In this document: in pieces, positions 15,818 through 24,220 of the stretch
Layout of the letters: the number at the start of each line of letters is the position of its first letter
Numbering within the stretch: position 1 is the first letter of the stretch
Source of the DNA: an uncultured Lachnospiraceae bacterium
Lineage (GTDB): Bacteria > Bacillota > Clostridia > Lachnospirales > Lachnospiraceae
Assembly: GCA_910579615.1 (NCBI GenBank)
Contig: CAJTUA010000032.1
Span: 1 to 34,148 of the forward strand
Direction: 5' to 3'
Length of the DNA stretch: 34,148 bases
Position numbers and translations under genes: made by a program
The notes under the pieces: generated by a model
What the model was told of the DNA's origin: nothing
The model's input: only the letters and a program-made list of their open reading frames with translations
Database searches by the model: none

Positions 15818-17539
15818 ATGGTTGCGAACTATCATAATTACGATAAATATCCGGCGAAAAGAATCGAGGGTTTTACCGCGTATGAAGGGTATGCGGCAAT
15901 CACGGAGGCTTTAAAGGCAGCGGTGGCGGGAAAGGCGCATGCGGTGATTACATTGGAGACTTATACACAGGTGGACACAAAGGAAATCACAGAAGGGCTT
16001 GGCGGGCTTGGGGCAGTATTTTTTCATGCGGAGCAGTGCATGGTCAGCGACCGGCAGTACATGGATTATATCAGACAATACTTAACCGACGACAGGGTGT
16101 TCGGTATTATGAATACATTGCAGATAAAGGATTTTTATGTGGAGGAGCGCATGGAGGAAATGCGGCGAAAGATTGCGGAAACGGATGGGGTTTGCGTGGT
16201 ATACGGTGTGGGGGCTTCCTGCGTGTGCAAGGGGGATATCCTGGTGTACGCAGACCTTGCCCGCTGGGAAATCCAGCTGCGTTTTGCCGCGGGAACGCCA
16301 AACTGGAAAGCGCACAATGAGCATGCCCCGAAGCTTGCGAAATTCAAACAGGGATTTTTCGTGGAGTGGCGGATGGCGGACCGGCTGAAAAAGCAGCTTT
16401 TTGACCGCATTGATTTTTTACTGGACACGAATAAAAAAGGGGAGCCGAAGATGGTCTGCGGGGAGGGATTCCGCGCGGGACTGGAAACCTTTTGCCGTGA
16501 GCCATTCCGATTGGTTCCGTATTTTGCGCCAGAGGTCTGGGGCGGACAGTGGATGAAGGAGATTTGCGGGCTTGATGCGGATGCGCCGAATTATGCGTGG
16601 GCGTTCGATGGCGTGCCAGAGGAGAACAGTATTTATATGCAGTTTGGGGATGTGCGCATAGAGGTTCCGTCCGTGGACGTAGTGTTTTACCGCCCGGTTT
16701 TGCTGCTCGGCAGCAGGGTGCATGCGCGCTTTGGGGACGAATATCCCATCCGCTTTGATTTCCTTGACACCATGAGCGGGCAGAACCTTTCCCTGCAGGT
16801 ACATCCGCTGACCGAATATATCCAGTCTGCGTTCGGGATGCATTACACACAGGACGAGAGTTATTATATCCTGGACTGCGGCGAGGACAGCGTGGTTTAT
16901 CTGGGACTTAAGGAGGGCGTGGACAAGGAGGCGATGCTTGCCGAGCTGAAGCAGGCGCAGAGTGGCGAAATCGTTTTCAATGCGGAAAAGTATGTGAATA
17001 TGTGGCCTGCAAAACGGCATGACCATTTTCTGATTCCGGGCGGCACCGTGCATTGCAGCGGGAAAAACACAATGGTGCTTGAGGTGAGCGCCACCCCATA
17101 TATTTTTACATTTAAGCTTTGGGACTGGGGGCGCGTGGGCTTAGACGGGCTGCCGCGCCCGGTGCATATCGGGCACGGGGAGAAAAATATCCAGTGGGAC
17201 CGCACGACGGGCTGGGTAAAGGAAAATCTGATTAACCGGGTGGAGCTTTTGGAGGAGAGCAAGGCGGCTATGGTAGAGCGAACAGGGCTTCATGAGAGGG
17301 AATTTGTGGAAACCAGACGCTATACCATCCGTGAGAGGGTTTATTTTAAGAGCGAGGGCGGCGTGAGCAGCTGCAATGTTGTGGAGGGGGAAGGAGCAGT
17401 GATTGAGAGCGTGGATGGCTCCTTTGCACCGTTTGAAGTACATTATGCAGAAACTTTTATTATCCCGGCACAGGTGAAAGAGTGCGTGCTGCGGCCGCTT
17501 TCCGGGGAAGTAAAGATACTCAGGGCAACCGTGCGGTAA
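15818..17539 (+). CDS. Class I mannose-6-phosphate isomerase with an extra N-terminal domain
   Basis: Zinc-dependent interconversion of mannose-6-phosphate and fructose-6-phosphate, linking mannose to glycolysis. The protein has 573 residues, much longer than ordinary type I isomerases of 300-400. The catalytic part begins near residue 225 (PYFAPEVWGGQWMKE) and keeps the cupin metal ligands Gln327 and His329 in QVHP, Glu347 in DESYYIL and His412 in GTVHCSG. The first 220 residues contain YGVGASCVCKGDILVYADLARWEIQLRF and GFFVEWRMADRLKK and resemble a nucleoside-kinase-like fold without a P-loop. That reading is tentative, and the role may be regulatory or structural. GGAGGG precedes the ATG. 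The kinase gene is directly upstream and a second GH38 gene is downstream. Confidence 0.85.
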   Translation: MVANYHNYDKYPAKRIEGFTAYEGYAAITEALKAAVAGKAHAVITLETYTQVDTKEITEGLGGLGAVFFHAEQCMVSDRQYMDYIRQYLTDDRVFGIMNTLQIKDFYVEERMEEMRRKIAETDGVCVVYGVGASCVCKGDILVYADLARWEIQLRFAAGTPNWKAHNEHAPKLAKFKQGFFVEWRMADRLKKQLFDRIDFLLDTNKKGEPKMVCGEGFRAGLETFCREPFRLVPYFAPEVWGGQWMKEICGLDADAPNYAWAFDGVPEENSIYMQFGDVRIEVPSVDVVFYRPVLLLGSRVHARFGDEYPIRFDFLDTMSGQNLSLQVHPLTEYIQSAFGMHYTQDESYYILDCGEDSVVYLGLKEGVDKEAMLAELKQAQSGEIVFNAEKYVNMWPAKRHDHFLIPGGTVHCSGKNTMVLEVSATPYIFTFKLWDWGRVGLDGLPRPVHIGHGEKNIQWDRTTGWVKENLINRVELLEESKAAMVERTGLHEREFVETRRYTIRERVYFKSEGGVSSCNVVEGEGAVIESVDGSFAPFEVHYAETFIIPAQVKECVLRPLSGEVKILRATVR

Positions 17540-17555
17540 TTGCGCAGAATGAAAA

Positions 17556-17809
17556 ACAGCATATTCCGGTACGGGGAGGGAATATGCGTAACTCCAAAAA
17601 CAGCATATTCCCAGACAGTACCCCGGAGGAATTTTTGGGAGAAGAGCGGACAAAAATTCCTCCGCCGAAAAAAAGGGTACGGGGAGGGAATATGCGGAAC
17701 TCCAAAAACAGCATATTCCCGGACAGTACCCCGGAGGAATTTTTGGGAGAGGAGCAGACAAAAATTCCTCCGCCGAAAAAAAGGGTACGGGGAGGGAATA
17801 TGCGGAACT
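17556..17809. repeat. Hairpin element family, block 2 (two full copies and one deletion copy)
   Basis: Two full copies with a 108-bp period have outer stems GCATATTCCC/GGGAATATGC (17603-17612 with 17686-17695; 17711-17720 with 17794-17803). The middle pairing is GTACC/GGTAC and the apical stem is a perfect 12 bp, GGAGGAATTTTT (17625-17636) with 17652-17663. A short copy at 17556-17594 keeps the outer stem (17559-17567 with 17579-17587) but lacks the apical stem. Linkers read GCGGAACTCCAAAAACA. The block ends just before the ribosome binding site of the downstream GH38 gene. It can be read as peptide, but only as repeats. Confidence 0.9.
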
Positions 17810-17828
17810 CGAAATAAGAGGTGACAGT

Positions 17829-20624
17829 ATGATTAAAGAAATCTGGTGCATGATGCACAGCCACCTGGATGTCGGCTACACCCATCCGCAGCCGCTTTTG
17901 ATGGAACTGCAGGTGGACTATCTGAACCAGGCGATGGCGCTGGTGGAAAAGACGCGGGATTATCCGGAAGAATCACGCTTTTGCTGGACAATTGAGGCAA
18001 ACTGTGTGTTGGAGAAATGGCTGGAAACAGCAGGCGAGGGGCAGATTGCAAAGCTGAAGGGATGGATTGAGCAAGGCCGTCTTTGTGTGACTGCACTGCC
18101 AATGCACACCACACCCGGCTGTAACGCGCGGGAACTGGTCGATGCACTTGCGGCAAAAGGCAGGCTTGAGAGGGCGCTTGGCATCACCATCCGCACGGCA
18201 ATCAACCACGATATAAACGGGCAGCCGTGGCCGCTTGGAGGGCTGCTTTTGGATTGCGGCGTGGATTTTTACCTGACGGGAATCAACATCCATTTTGGTG
18301 GAATCCCGTTTCCGCGGCCAATGTTTTTTGACTGGAAAATGGCGGACGGGAGGAAGTTAAGAACTTTCCTTGGGGAGCATTATTCCCTGTTCAGCCAGTT
18401 TATGTTTACGCACGAGCATTCGACAGCGCGGATGCATGAGGGCGTGCAGGAATATGTAAAGCGCCTTGAGGAGAATCATTACCCTTATGAATTTGCGTTC
18501 CTCACGGCAACCAATCCGCCATTATATGACAATAACTGCCCGGATTTGGAACTGGCGGATTTGATTCGGCATTATAATGAGGAAGGGCATGCGGTGAAAA
18601 TCCGGATTGTTACGGCAGATATGCTGCGGGAACGGGTGCTTGCACAAAAAGGGCATACCGTTCCGGAATACGCAGGCGACTGGACGGATTACTGGAATTT
18701 CGGCAGCGCAAGCACGGCAAGGGAAACGCGTGTTTCGCGCCTGGCAAAGCAAACACTCCAAAAGGCAGAGTTTTTTGAGTGTCTTACGGATAAGGCCGAT
18801 GCGCATTATGAGAGTGTCAAGCGGGAATGCCGGAAAAATATTCTTTTGTATGATGAACATACCTGGGGCGCCTCCGGGTCCGTGAGGGAACCGGACAGCC
18901 CGGAGACTGCCTCACAGCTGGTCCACAAGCAGGAAATGGCGTATACGGCGGCGGATTTGTCGGGGTATTTGCTGGGAAACCGGGTGGAGGCTTTAAACGG
19001 CAACCCATGGCAGAGCAATGGGCTTTTTGGGATTACGCTGACGAATACCTGCGGGGTGGAGCAGGTTGTAAGGGTGCAGTATCCAAAAGGATTTCAGGAT
19101 GGCGGCCGGCAGCTGAGCGCCCTGCGCAGCAAGGGGTATGTGCCGTATCTGGAAGAAGGCGGGGAGATGGAGGATGCCGGGTGGGTAAAGATTGCGCCGT
19201 TTACGCATCTGGAATTTTCGTTTGAAGAGCTGGACCGAATGGCACAGTCCGCTCAGAAGATGGATTGGGCGAAACCGGCAGCACCAGGGCAAAGTACAGA
19301 GCTTATGCCGGAAAATGGAACGTGTACCAAAGAAGAGAACTTGTTTGCCATTAAGGAAGGCTGTGTGGAAACGCCGTATTACCGGGTATTTTTTGATGAG
19401 GGAACGGGGCGTATCCGCCAGATTTATGCCAAAGAACTCGGAAAGTATATTTTAAATGAGAAAAGCGGATATTTTCTTTTTGACCCGGTGCGCGAGACGG
19501 TTGACGAGACGCAGAATCCGGCGGAGCGCGCAACCTTATTTCCGAGGGATGTGGAGCTTGGAAACCGGAGCATCAGCCAGTGGAACCATGACTGGAAGGC
19601 GAAGCGGGAACGGGCAGTCTGTGCACAGGGGTGCGCAGATGCGCATGGTACGGAAGCAGGCACATCCGCCTGGCAGCTAAAACAGGAAAACGGGGCAGTT
19701 ACCTTTTCGTTTGGACTTTGCCTGCCGGGAACAAGAAGGATGCGCCAGGAAATTACTTTTTATGCCTGCCAGCCGAATATCCGTATGGAGGTTTCCTTTT
19801 ATAAAGAAGCCGTTTATCTGCCGGAATCCATATATTTTGCCGTTCCGCTGTCCATGGAAGGCGGGTGGCAGTGCAGCTACGATACGGCAGGGGAGGCTGT
19901 GAAGCTTGACGAGGAGCAGCTTGGGAATGTCTGCCGGGACTGGGTGACGGTGGATGGTGCCGTAGCGGTCTATGATGGCAGGAAGGCAGTCACGCTCGCC
20001 TGCCCGGACGCGCCGCTTGTGCAGGTAGGAGACTTCCATTTCGGGCAGGAAAACAAGGGCATTGCAAGGGAGGAAAACCCATTATTGCTCGCCTGGGCGA
20101 TGAACAATTACTGGGATACCAATTTCTGCGCGAACCAGCAGGGGGCGGTAAAGCTTGCCTATGAGCTGAATGTGCATGAGGCTTTCCGGGAAAGGATGCT
20201 CTGGGAGGACGGCGTGCATGCCACACAGCCGGTTGTAATGGGTGCACTTGTGGATGAAAGTGCGAAAAATACAGCGGAGGGCATACCGACAGAGGAATGC
20301 TGCCGCGGTGTGGCAAAGAATCCTGTGGGGCGGACACTGCTTGCTGTGGAGGGCGCGAAAAATGCGGCGGCAATTCTTCTTTCGGTCTATCCGGCGGCAG
20401 ACGGCACCGGAATTTACGCCATGGCAAAAAATCTGCGGGATGAACCGGAGTTGCTTACGCTGCGGGTGGATGATTTCCCGGTGGCGTGCGCGGCATTGGA
20501 AACGCCGTGCGGCAAGGCGAAAGGAAGTGTAAAAGCGGAGGGGGACAAGGTGTATCTGGTGATGCCTGCCCGTGCGCTGCAGCTGTTAAAAATCACGAAA
20601 AAACAGCCGGAATTTCCCGTGTGA
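17829..20624 (+). CDS. GH38-type alpha-mannosidase, DUF5054-like branch
   Basis: Predicted cytosolic metal-dependent glycoside hydrolase of 931 residues without a signal peptide. The metal-site motif is His10-Ser-His12-Leu-Asp14 (HSHLDVGYTH) near the N-terminus. NHDINGQPWPLGGLL fits the nucleophile region and YDEHTWGASGS supplies a further His. It differs clearly from the HWDREW enzyme at 2552-5341, so the locus carries two distant GH38 types, presumably for different linkages or substrates. AGAGGTGA precedes the ATG, right after hairpin block 2. It is the last gene of the operon and is followed by a terminator. The exact substrate is unknown; alpha-mannoside is inferred from family and neighbours. 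Confidence 0.82.
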   Translation: MIKEIWCMMHSHLDVGYTHPQPLLMELQVDYLNQAMALVEKTRDYPEESRFCWTIEANCVLEKWLETAGEGQIAKLKGWIEQGRLCVTALPMHTTPGCNARELVDALAAKGRLERALGITIRTAINHDINGQPWPLGGLLLDCGVDFYLTGINIHFGGIPFPRPMFFDWKMADGRKLRTFLGEHYSLFSQFMFTHEHSTARMHEGVQEYVKRLEENHYPYEFAFLTATNPPLYDNNCPDLELADLIRHYNEEGHAVKIRIVTADMLRERVLAQKGHTVPEYAGDWTDYWNFGSASTARETRVSRLAKQTLQKAEFFECLTDKADAHYESVKRECRKNILLYDEHTWGASGSVREPDSPETASQLVHKQEMAYTAADLSGYLLGNRVEALNGNPWQSNGLFGITLTNTCGVEQVVRVQYPKGFQDGGRQLSALRSKGYVPYLEEGGEMEDAGWVKIAPFTHLEFSFEELDRMAQSAQKMDWAKPAAPGQSTELMPENGTCTKEENLFAIKEGCVETPYYRVFFDEGTGRIRQIYAKELGKYILNEKSGYFLFDPVRETVDETQNPAERATLFPRDVELGNRSISQWNHDWKAKRERAVCAQGCADAHGTEAGTSAWQLKQENGAVTFSFGLCLPGTRRMRQEITFYACQPNIRMEVSFYKEAVYLPESIYFAVPLSMEGGWQCSYDTAGEAVKLDEEQLGNVCRDWVTVDGAVAVYDGRKAVTLACPDAPLVQVGDFHFGQENKGIAREENPLLLAWAMNNYWDTNFCANQQGAVKLAYELNVHEAFRERMLWEDGVHATQPVVMGALVDESAKNTAEGIPTEECCRGVAKNPVGRTLLAVEGAKNAAAILLSVYPAADGTGIYAMAKNLRDEPELLTLRVDDFPVACAALETPCGKAKGSVKAEGDKVYLVMPARALQLLKITKKQPEFPV

Positions 20625-20679
20625 CAAACGGGGCGGGGTATTCCATGGTTCCATGCATAATTTCCGGTAAAAAAAATAC

Positions 20680-20738
20680 TTGACAGGCAAGACCCTTCTA
20701 TGCTATAGTGAAACAGCTATGGAAGGGTCTTTTTTTTA
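20680..20738 (+). promoter_or_regulatory. Promoter of rpmG-secE-nusG embedded in the upstream operon's terminator
   Basis: TTGACA (20680-20685), 18 bp and TATAGT (20704-20709) form a strong promoter. The same bases make a terminator: AGACCCTTC (20690-20698) pairs with GAAGGGTCT (20722-20730), followed by eight T. Initiation near 20716 would start inside the hairpin, so the terminator can fold only in read-through RNA from the mannoside operon. Confidence 0.8.
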
Positions 20739-20868
20739 TGCCTAAAAACAGTGAAGACCTGTATGAAACAGATACACGTTGTCACGGACAGGGCGTTTTG
20801 TTCCGGACGGCAAACGGGACAAGGGACATGCTTTGTCCACCACGAAAAAATTTACGGAGGTGGAGGTT

Positions 20869-21018
20869 GTGCGAGTAAAAATTACATTGGCATGTACGGA
20901 ATGCAAGCAGCGTAATTACAACATGACGAAGGAAAAGAAAAATCATCCGGACAGAATGGAAACCAAGAAATACTGCAGGTTCTGTAAGTCACACACGTTA
21001 CACAAGGAAACAAAGTAA
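20869..21018 (+). CDS. rpmG: 50S ribosomal protein L33
   Basis: Small large-subunit ribosomal protein, 49 residues. The start is the GTG at 20869, directly after GGAGGTGGAGG, giving the standard MRVKITLACTEC N-terminus; a longer in-frame reading upstream is untranslated leader. Both CxxC pairs (CTEC and CRFC) are present, so this is the zinc-binding form. First gene of rpmG-secE-nusG, as in many Firmicutes. The 130-bp leader contains a small GGACAA/TTGTCC hairpin. Confidence 0.95.
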   Translation: MRVKITLACTECKQRNYNMTKEKKNHPDRMETKKYCRFCKSHTLHKETK

Positions 21019-21125
21019 TTGCCTGCGAATAACCGATGCGGATTGTACCGGTTATTTTCCGGCAGTTGCTATGTAGTGTCATCATGCGTTGATAATTCAT
21101 TTATCCGCAGGGAAGGAAAGGAATC

Positions 21126-21371
21126 ATGGCAGAAGCTACTGTAAACACAGCGGAAAAGCCAGCAGGCAAGCAAAAGGACCCAAAGGCTCCTAAGCCAGCG
21201 AAAAAGAGTTGGTTCAAAGGCCTGAAGGCTGAGTTTTCCAAGATTATCTGGCCGGACAAGGAGACTTTGTTTAAGGAGTCCGCAGTCGTTGTCATTGTGT
21301 CCGTTGTACTGGGCGTGGTGATTGCTTTGGTAGATATGGTTATCAGGGCAGGAATCAACGTTTTAGTCTGA
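21126..21371 (+). CDS. secE: Preprotein translocase subunit SecE
   Basis: Membrane subunit of the SecYEG channel, 81 residues, the short single-helix form found in Firmicutes. A Lys/Pro/Ala-rich N-terminus is followed by the amphipathic WFKGLKAEFSKIIWPDKETLFKES motif, where the WP dipeptide is diagnostic, and one C-terminal transmembrane helix. GGAAGGAAAGGA lies before the ATG. The 107-bp gap from rpmG contains an AATAACCG/CGGTTATT hairpin. nusG follows after 20 bp. Confidence 0.95.
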   Translation: MAEATVNTAEKPAGKQKDPKAPKPAKKSWFKGLKAEFSKIIWPDKETLFKESAVVVIVSVVLGVVIALVDMVIRAGINVLV

Positions 21372-21391
21372 CTTGGGATAAGGGTGACGAT

Positions 21392-21913
21392 ATGGCAGAA
21401 GCAGAATGGTATGTAGTCCATACCTACTCGGGTTACGAGAACAAGGTAAAGGCAAATATCGAGAAGACAATTGAAAACCGGCATCTTCAGGATCAGATTC
21501 TTGAGGTTTCCGTTCCGCTTGAGGAAGTGACGGAGTTAAAGAATGGCGTAAAGAAAAAAGTCCAGAGAAAAGTCTTCCCGGGCTATGTGCTGCTCCATAT
21601 GGAGATGAACGAGGATACCTGGTATGTCGTGCGCAATACGCGCGGCGTGACGGGGTTTGTCGGACCGGGCTCAAAGCCTGTACCGCTCTCGGAAACAGAG
21701 ATGATCAATCTTGGCTTCAAGAAAGAAGCGGAGTTGTCCTACGACTTTGAGGTGGGTGACACGGTGACGGTAACATCCGGTGCGTGGGAAAATACCCAGG
21801 CGGTTATCCGTGCAATCAATCCCAATAAGCAGACGGTCAGCATCAATGTTGACCTGTTTGGACGCGAGACCCCGGTGGAAATCAGCTTTTCCGATATCCG
21901 GGTCGAAAGTTAA
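21392..21913 (+). CDS. nusG: Transcription antitermination/termination factor NusG
   Basis: RNA polymerase-associated elongation factor, 173 residues. The NGN domain starts WYVVHTYSGYENKVKANIEK and includes FPGYVLLHMEMNEDTWYVVRNTRGVTGFVG. The C-terminal KOW domain is DFEVGDTVTVTSGAWENTQAVIRAINPNKQTVSINVDLFGRETPVEISFSDI. Length and order after secE are standard. AAGGGTGA precedes the ATG. Confidence 0.97.
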   Translation: MAEAEWYVVHTYSGYENKVKANIEKTIENRHLQDQILEVSVPLEEVTELKNGVKKKVQRKVFPGYVLLHMEMNEDTWYVVRNTRGVTGFVGPGSKPVPLSETEMINLGFKKEAELSYDFEVGDTVTVTSGAWENTQAVIRAINPNKQTVSINVDLFGRETPVEISFSDIRVES

Positions 21914-21940
21914 ATTGCGGATGCCATCTGGCATCGGCAA

Positions 21941-21977
21941 GTGGGAGGGACTATTTTAAGTCTCCCGCTAATACCAC
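21941..21977 (+). promoter_or_regulatory. Ribosomal protein L1 binding-site mimic before rplK
   Basis: GTGGGAG at 21941 pairs through GGGAG/CTCCC and GTGG/CCAC with the segment ending ATACCAC at 21977. The two strands copy the conserved GUGGGAG and AUACCAC strands of the L1 site in 23S rRNA helices 76-78. L1 is known to repress its own operon through such mRNA mimics. Confidence 0.75.
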
Positions 21978-21998
21978 AATTTTAGGAGGTTACGAATC

Positions 21999-22427
21999 AT
22001 GGCAAAGAAAGTTACAGGCTATATTAAGTTACAGATTCCTGCTGCAAAGGCGACCCCGGCACCACCGGTTGGTCCGGCGCTTGGTCAGCACGGCGTAAAC
22101 ATTCCACAGTTCACGAAGGAGTTCAACGCAAGGACCGCGAACCAGGAGGGAATGATTATCCCGGTTGTTATCACAGTGTATGCGGACAGGAGCTTCAGCT
22201 TCATTACGAAGACCCCGCCGGCAGCAGTCCTTCTTAAGAAGGCATGCAACTTAAAGACCGCAAGCGCGTCGCCGAACAAGGTAAAGGTTGCGACAATCAA
22301 GCGTTCCGAGGTTCAGAAAATTGCCGAGTTAAAGATGCCGGATCTGAATGCCGCTACAATCGAGGCTGCTACGAGCATGATTGCAGGCACTGCAAGGAGC
22401 ATGGGCATCACCGTAGTCGATGACTAA
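21999..22427 (+). CDS. rplK: 50S ribosomal protein L11
   Basis: Large-subunit stalk-base protein, 142 residues, full length. It has the canonical VTGYIKLQIPAAKATPAPPVGPALGQHGVNIPQFTKEFNART N-terminus and the rRNA-binding C-terminal domain ending GTARSMGI. TTAGGAGG precedes the ATG. An L1-site mimic in the leader suggests translational repression by L1. Confidence 0.98.
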   Translation: MAKKVTGYIKLQIPAAKATPAPPVGPALGQHGVNIPQFTKEFNARTANQEGMIIPVVITVYADRSFSFITKTPPAAVLLKKACNLKTASASPNKVKVATIKRSEVQKIAELKMPDLNAATIEAATSMIAGTARSMGITVVDD

Positions 22428-22482
22428 TCATACAGATATTTGGATTGGCGCGGCCGCTGTTATTTGCGGGGCGGAAAATCCT

Positions 22483-22512
22483 GGGAAGTTTGCGCCTGCG
22501 GCGCGCTTTCCC
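22483..22512. repeat. Hairpin in the rplK-rplA gap
   Basis: GGGAA (22483-22487) with TTCCC (22508-22512) encloses a GCGCC/GGCGC pairing. The 195-bp gap is long for this operon. It also contains CGCGGCCGC and ends with a second L1-site mimic. No gene is seen in it. Confidence 0.5.
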
Positions 22513-22573
22513 GTGTGAGAGGGCTTTTGCGGCCTGAAATGGCAGCAGGTTATCCGTCCTTTCACATTATATT

Positions 22574-22607
22574 GTGGGAGGGACACAGATTCTCCCGATA
22601 ATACCAC
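22574..22607 (+). promoter_or_regulatory. Second ribosomal protein L1 binding-site mimic, before rplA
   Basis: GTGGGAG at 22574 and CTCCCGATAATACCAC ending at 22607 rebuild the same structure as the site before rplK, with a different loop. It lies 15 bp before the rplA start and overlaps the ribosome binding region. Confidence 0.75.
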
Positions 22608-22622
22608 CAGGAGGTTAATGAA

Positions 22623-23315
22623 ATGAAAAGAGGAAAGAAATATCAGAACGCAGCAAAACTAATTGACAGAAGCGTTCAGTATGATGTTGCAGAAGCAGTC
22701 AGCTTAGTAAAGAAATCAGCCACCGCAAAGTTCGACGAGACGGTTGAGCTTCATATCCGCCTCGGCGTTGACGGGCGTCACGCAGACCAGCAGGTGCGCG
22801 GTGCGGTTGTATTGCCGCACGGAACCGGCAAGACCGTAAGGGTGCTTGTATTTGCCAAGGGCGACAAGGTTGCAGAGGCAGAGGCGGCAGGTGCGGATTA
22901 TGTCGGCGGCGATGAGCTCATTCCGAAAATCCAGAACGAGGGATGGTTTGAGTTTGACGTTGTTGTAGCGACCCCGGATATGATGGGCGTTGTCGGACGT
23001 CTCGGACGTGTGCTCGGACCAAAGGGCTTAATGCCGAACCCGAAGGCAGGCACCGTAACGATGGATGTTGCCAAGGCGATTAACGATATTAAAGCTGGTA
23101 AGATTGAATACAGACTGGACAAGACTAATATTATCCATTGCCCGGTCGGCAAGGCTTCCTTCACAGAGGAACAGCTCGCAGACAACTTCCAAGCACTTAT
23201 GGGTGCCATCATCAAGGCAAAGCCGGCATCTGCAAAGGGTCAGTATTTAAGAAGTGTAACACTCACTTCCACGATGGGACCTGGCGTAAAGCTCAATACG
23301 GCCAAATTAGCGTAA
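22623..23315 (+). CDS. rplA: 50S ribosomal protein L1
   Basis: Large-subunit L1-stalk protein and translational repressor, 230 residues. It starts MKRGKKYQNAAKLIDRSVQYDVAEAVSLVKKSATAKFDETVELHIRLGVD and contains the diagnostic GRLGRVLGPKGLMPNPKAGTV segment. AGGAGGT precedes the ATG. Both rplK and rplA carry sites that L1 is expected to bind, giving feedback control. Confidence 0.98.
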   Translation: MKRGKKYQNAAKLIDRSVQYDVAEAVSLVKKSATAKFDETVELHIRLGVDGRHADQQVRGAVVLPHGTGKTVRVLVFAKGDKVAEAEAAGADYVGGDELIPKIQNEGWFEFDVVVATPDMMGVVGRLGRVLGPKGLMPNPKAGTVTMDVAKAINDIKAGKIEYRLDKTNIIHCPVGKASFTEEQLADNFQALMGAIIKAKPASAKGQYLRSVTLTSTMGPGVKLNTAKLA

Positions 23316-23341
23316 GCTAATTAAAAAAATTTCTTTTGGTG

Positions 23342-23370
23342 TTGACACACAAATAGATTTATGTTATATT
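23342..23370 (+). promoter_or_regulatory. Promoter of rplJ-rplL
   Basis: TTGACA (23342-23347), 17 bp and TATATT (23365-23370) form a strong promoter that separates rplJ-rplL from the rplK-rplA unit. Confidence 0.85.
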
Positions 23371-23375
23371 ATAAA

Positions 23376-23510
23376 AGCTGTTGAAAAACAGCGGCTGCCG
23401 AAGACAGCAGGTGCCGTAGCTACGGCGTAAGGAAGTCCGCCTGCCGAGGATAATGTTGGTATATCATGACTGATTTGCTGCCTCCTGTCTTTGCAGGGGG
23501 CAGTTTCTAT
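23376..23510 (+). ncRNA. Ribosomal protein L10 leader with attenuator
   Basis: The leader contains the conserved GCTGCCGAAGACAGCAGGTGCC and GTCCGCCTGCCGAGGA segments of the L10(L12)-binding leader known upstream of rplJ in bacteria. A terminator-like stem CTGCC..GGCAG (23478-23503), followed by a T-rich stretch, fits attenuation: L10-L12 binding would favour termination. Confidence 0.88.
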
Positions 23511-23611
23511 TATCCTTTAGTGTTCCGACAAATTAGCTTATATGAGTGCAGTTTTTGGCCGGAAGGAACACTATGTGGCGCAGACAAAATCTATAAGGAG
23601 GTGTACGTAAA

Positions 23612-24106
23612 ATGGCAAAGGTTGAGTTAAAAACTCCAATCATTGACGAAATCAAGGGTTTTGCATCGAAGGCAAGCGCGGCGGTTATCGTTGATTACCG
23701 CGGTCTTACCGTAGAGGAAGATACCCGCCTTCGCAAGTCTTTAAGAGAGGCCGGTGTTGTGTACAAGGTATACAAGAACACTTATCTTAAAAGGGCGTTC
23801 GAGGGTACGGATTTTGCACAGCTTGACCAGAATCTTGAGGGCCCGACCGCAGTTGCATTCGGTATTGACGATGCGACCGCCCCGGCAAGAGTGCTTGCAG
23901 AGTTCGCGAAGAATTGTGACAGGCTTGAGTTCAAGGCAGGTGTCGTAGAGGGCACATACTACGATGCGAAGGGTATCCAGGTTATCGCATCCATCCCGTC
24001 GAGGGAAGTGCTTATTTCCAGGCTTCTTGGAAGCATGCAGTCCCCGATTACAAACTTCGCACGCGTTATCAAGCAGATTGCGGAGAAGAACGGCGAGGCT
24101 GCATAA
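23612..24106 (+). CDS. rplJ: 50S ribosomal protein L10
   Basis: Stalk protein that anchors L7/L12 dimers, 164 residues. It has the typical VIVDYRGLTVEEDTRLRKSLREAGVVYKVYKNTYLKRA core and the C-terminal helix that carries L12. TAAGGAGGT precedes the ATG. Its own promoter and L10 leader lie upstream. Confidence 0.97.
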   Translation: MAKVELKTPIIDEIKGFASKASAAVIVDYRGLTVEEDTRLRKSLREAGVVYKVYKNTYLKRAFEGTDFAQLDQNLEGPTAVAFGIDDATAPARVLAEFAKNCDRLEFKAGVVEGTYYDAKGIQVIASIPSREVLISRLLGSMQSPITNFARVIKQIAEKNGEAA

Positions 24107-24220
24107 GCCTTTTATCATGCGCGGCATAAAAGGGCGCAGGGATATGGCGGCAGGCTCTGCCGCACAGACAGCTGCCATTGCTTGGGCGGCGATATAAAAA
24201 ATTATATGGAGGTAAATAAA

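Noticed and set aside
17482..17817. Open frame coding repeated GGNMRNSKNSIFPDSTPEEFLGEE
   Set aside because: It is the translation of the tandem hairpin elements, has no independent start signal and overlaps the isomerase 3' end.
23012..23060. Frameshift or second start in rplA
   Set aside because: The L1 frame is continuous and full length with its GLMPNPKAGTV motif intact; other frames here are shadows.
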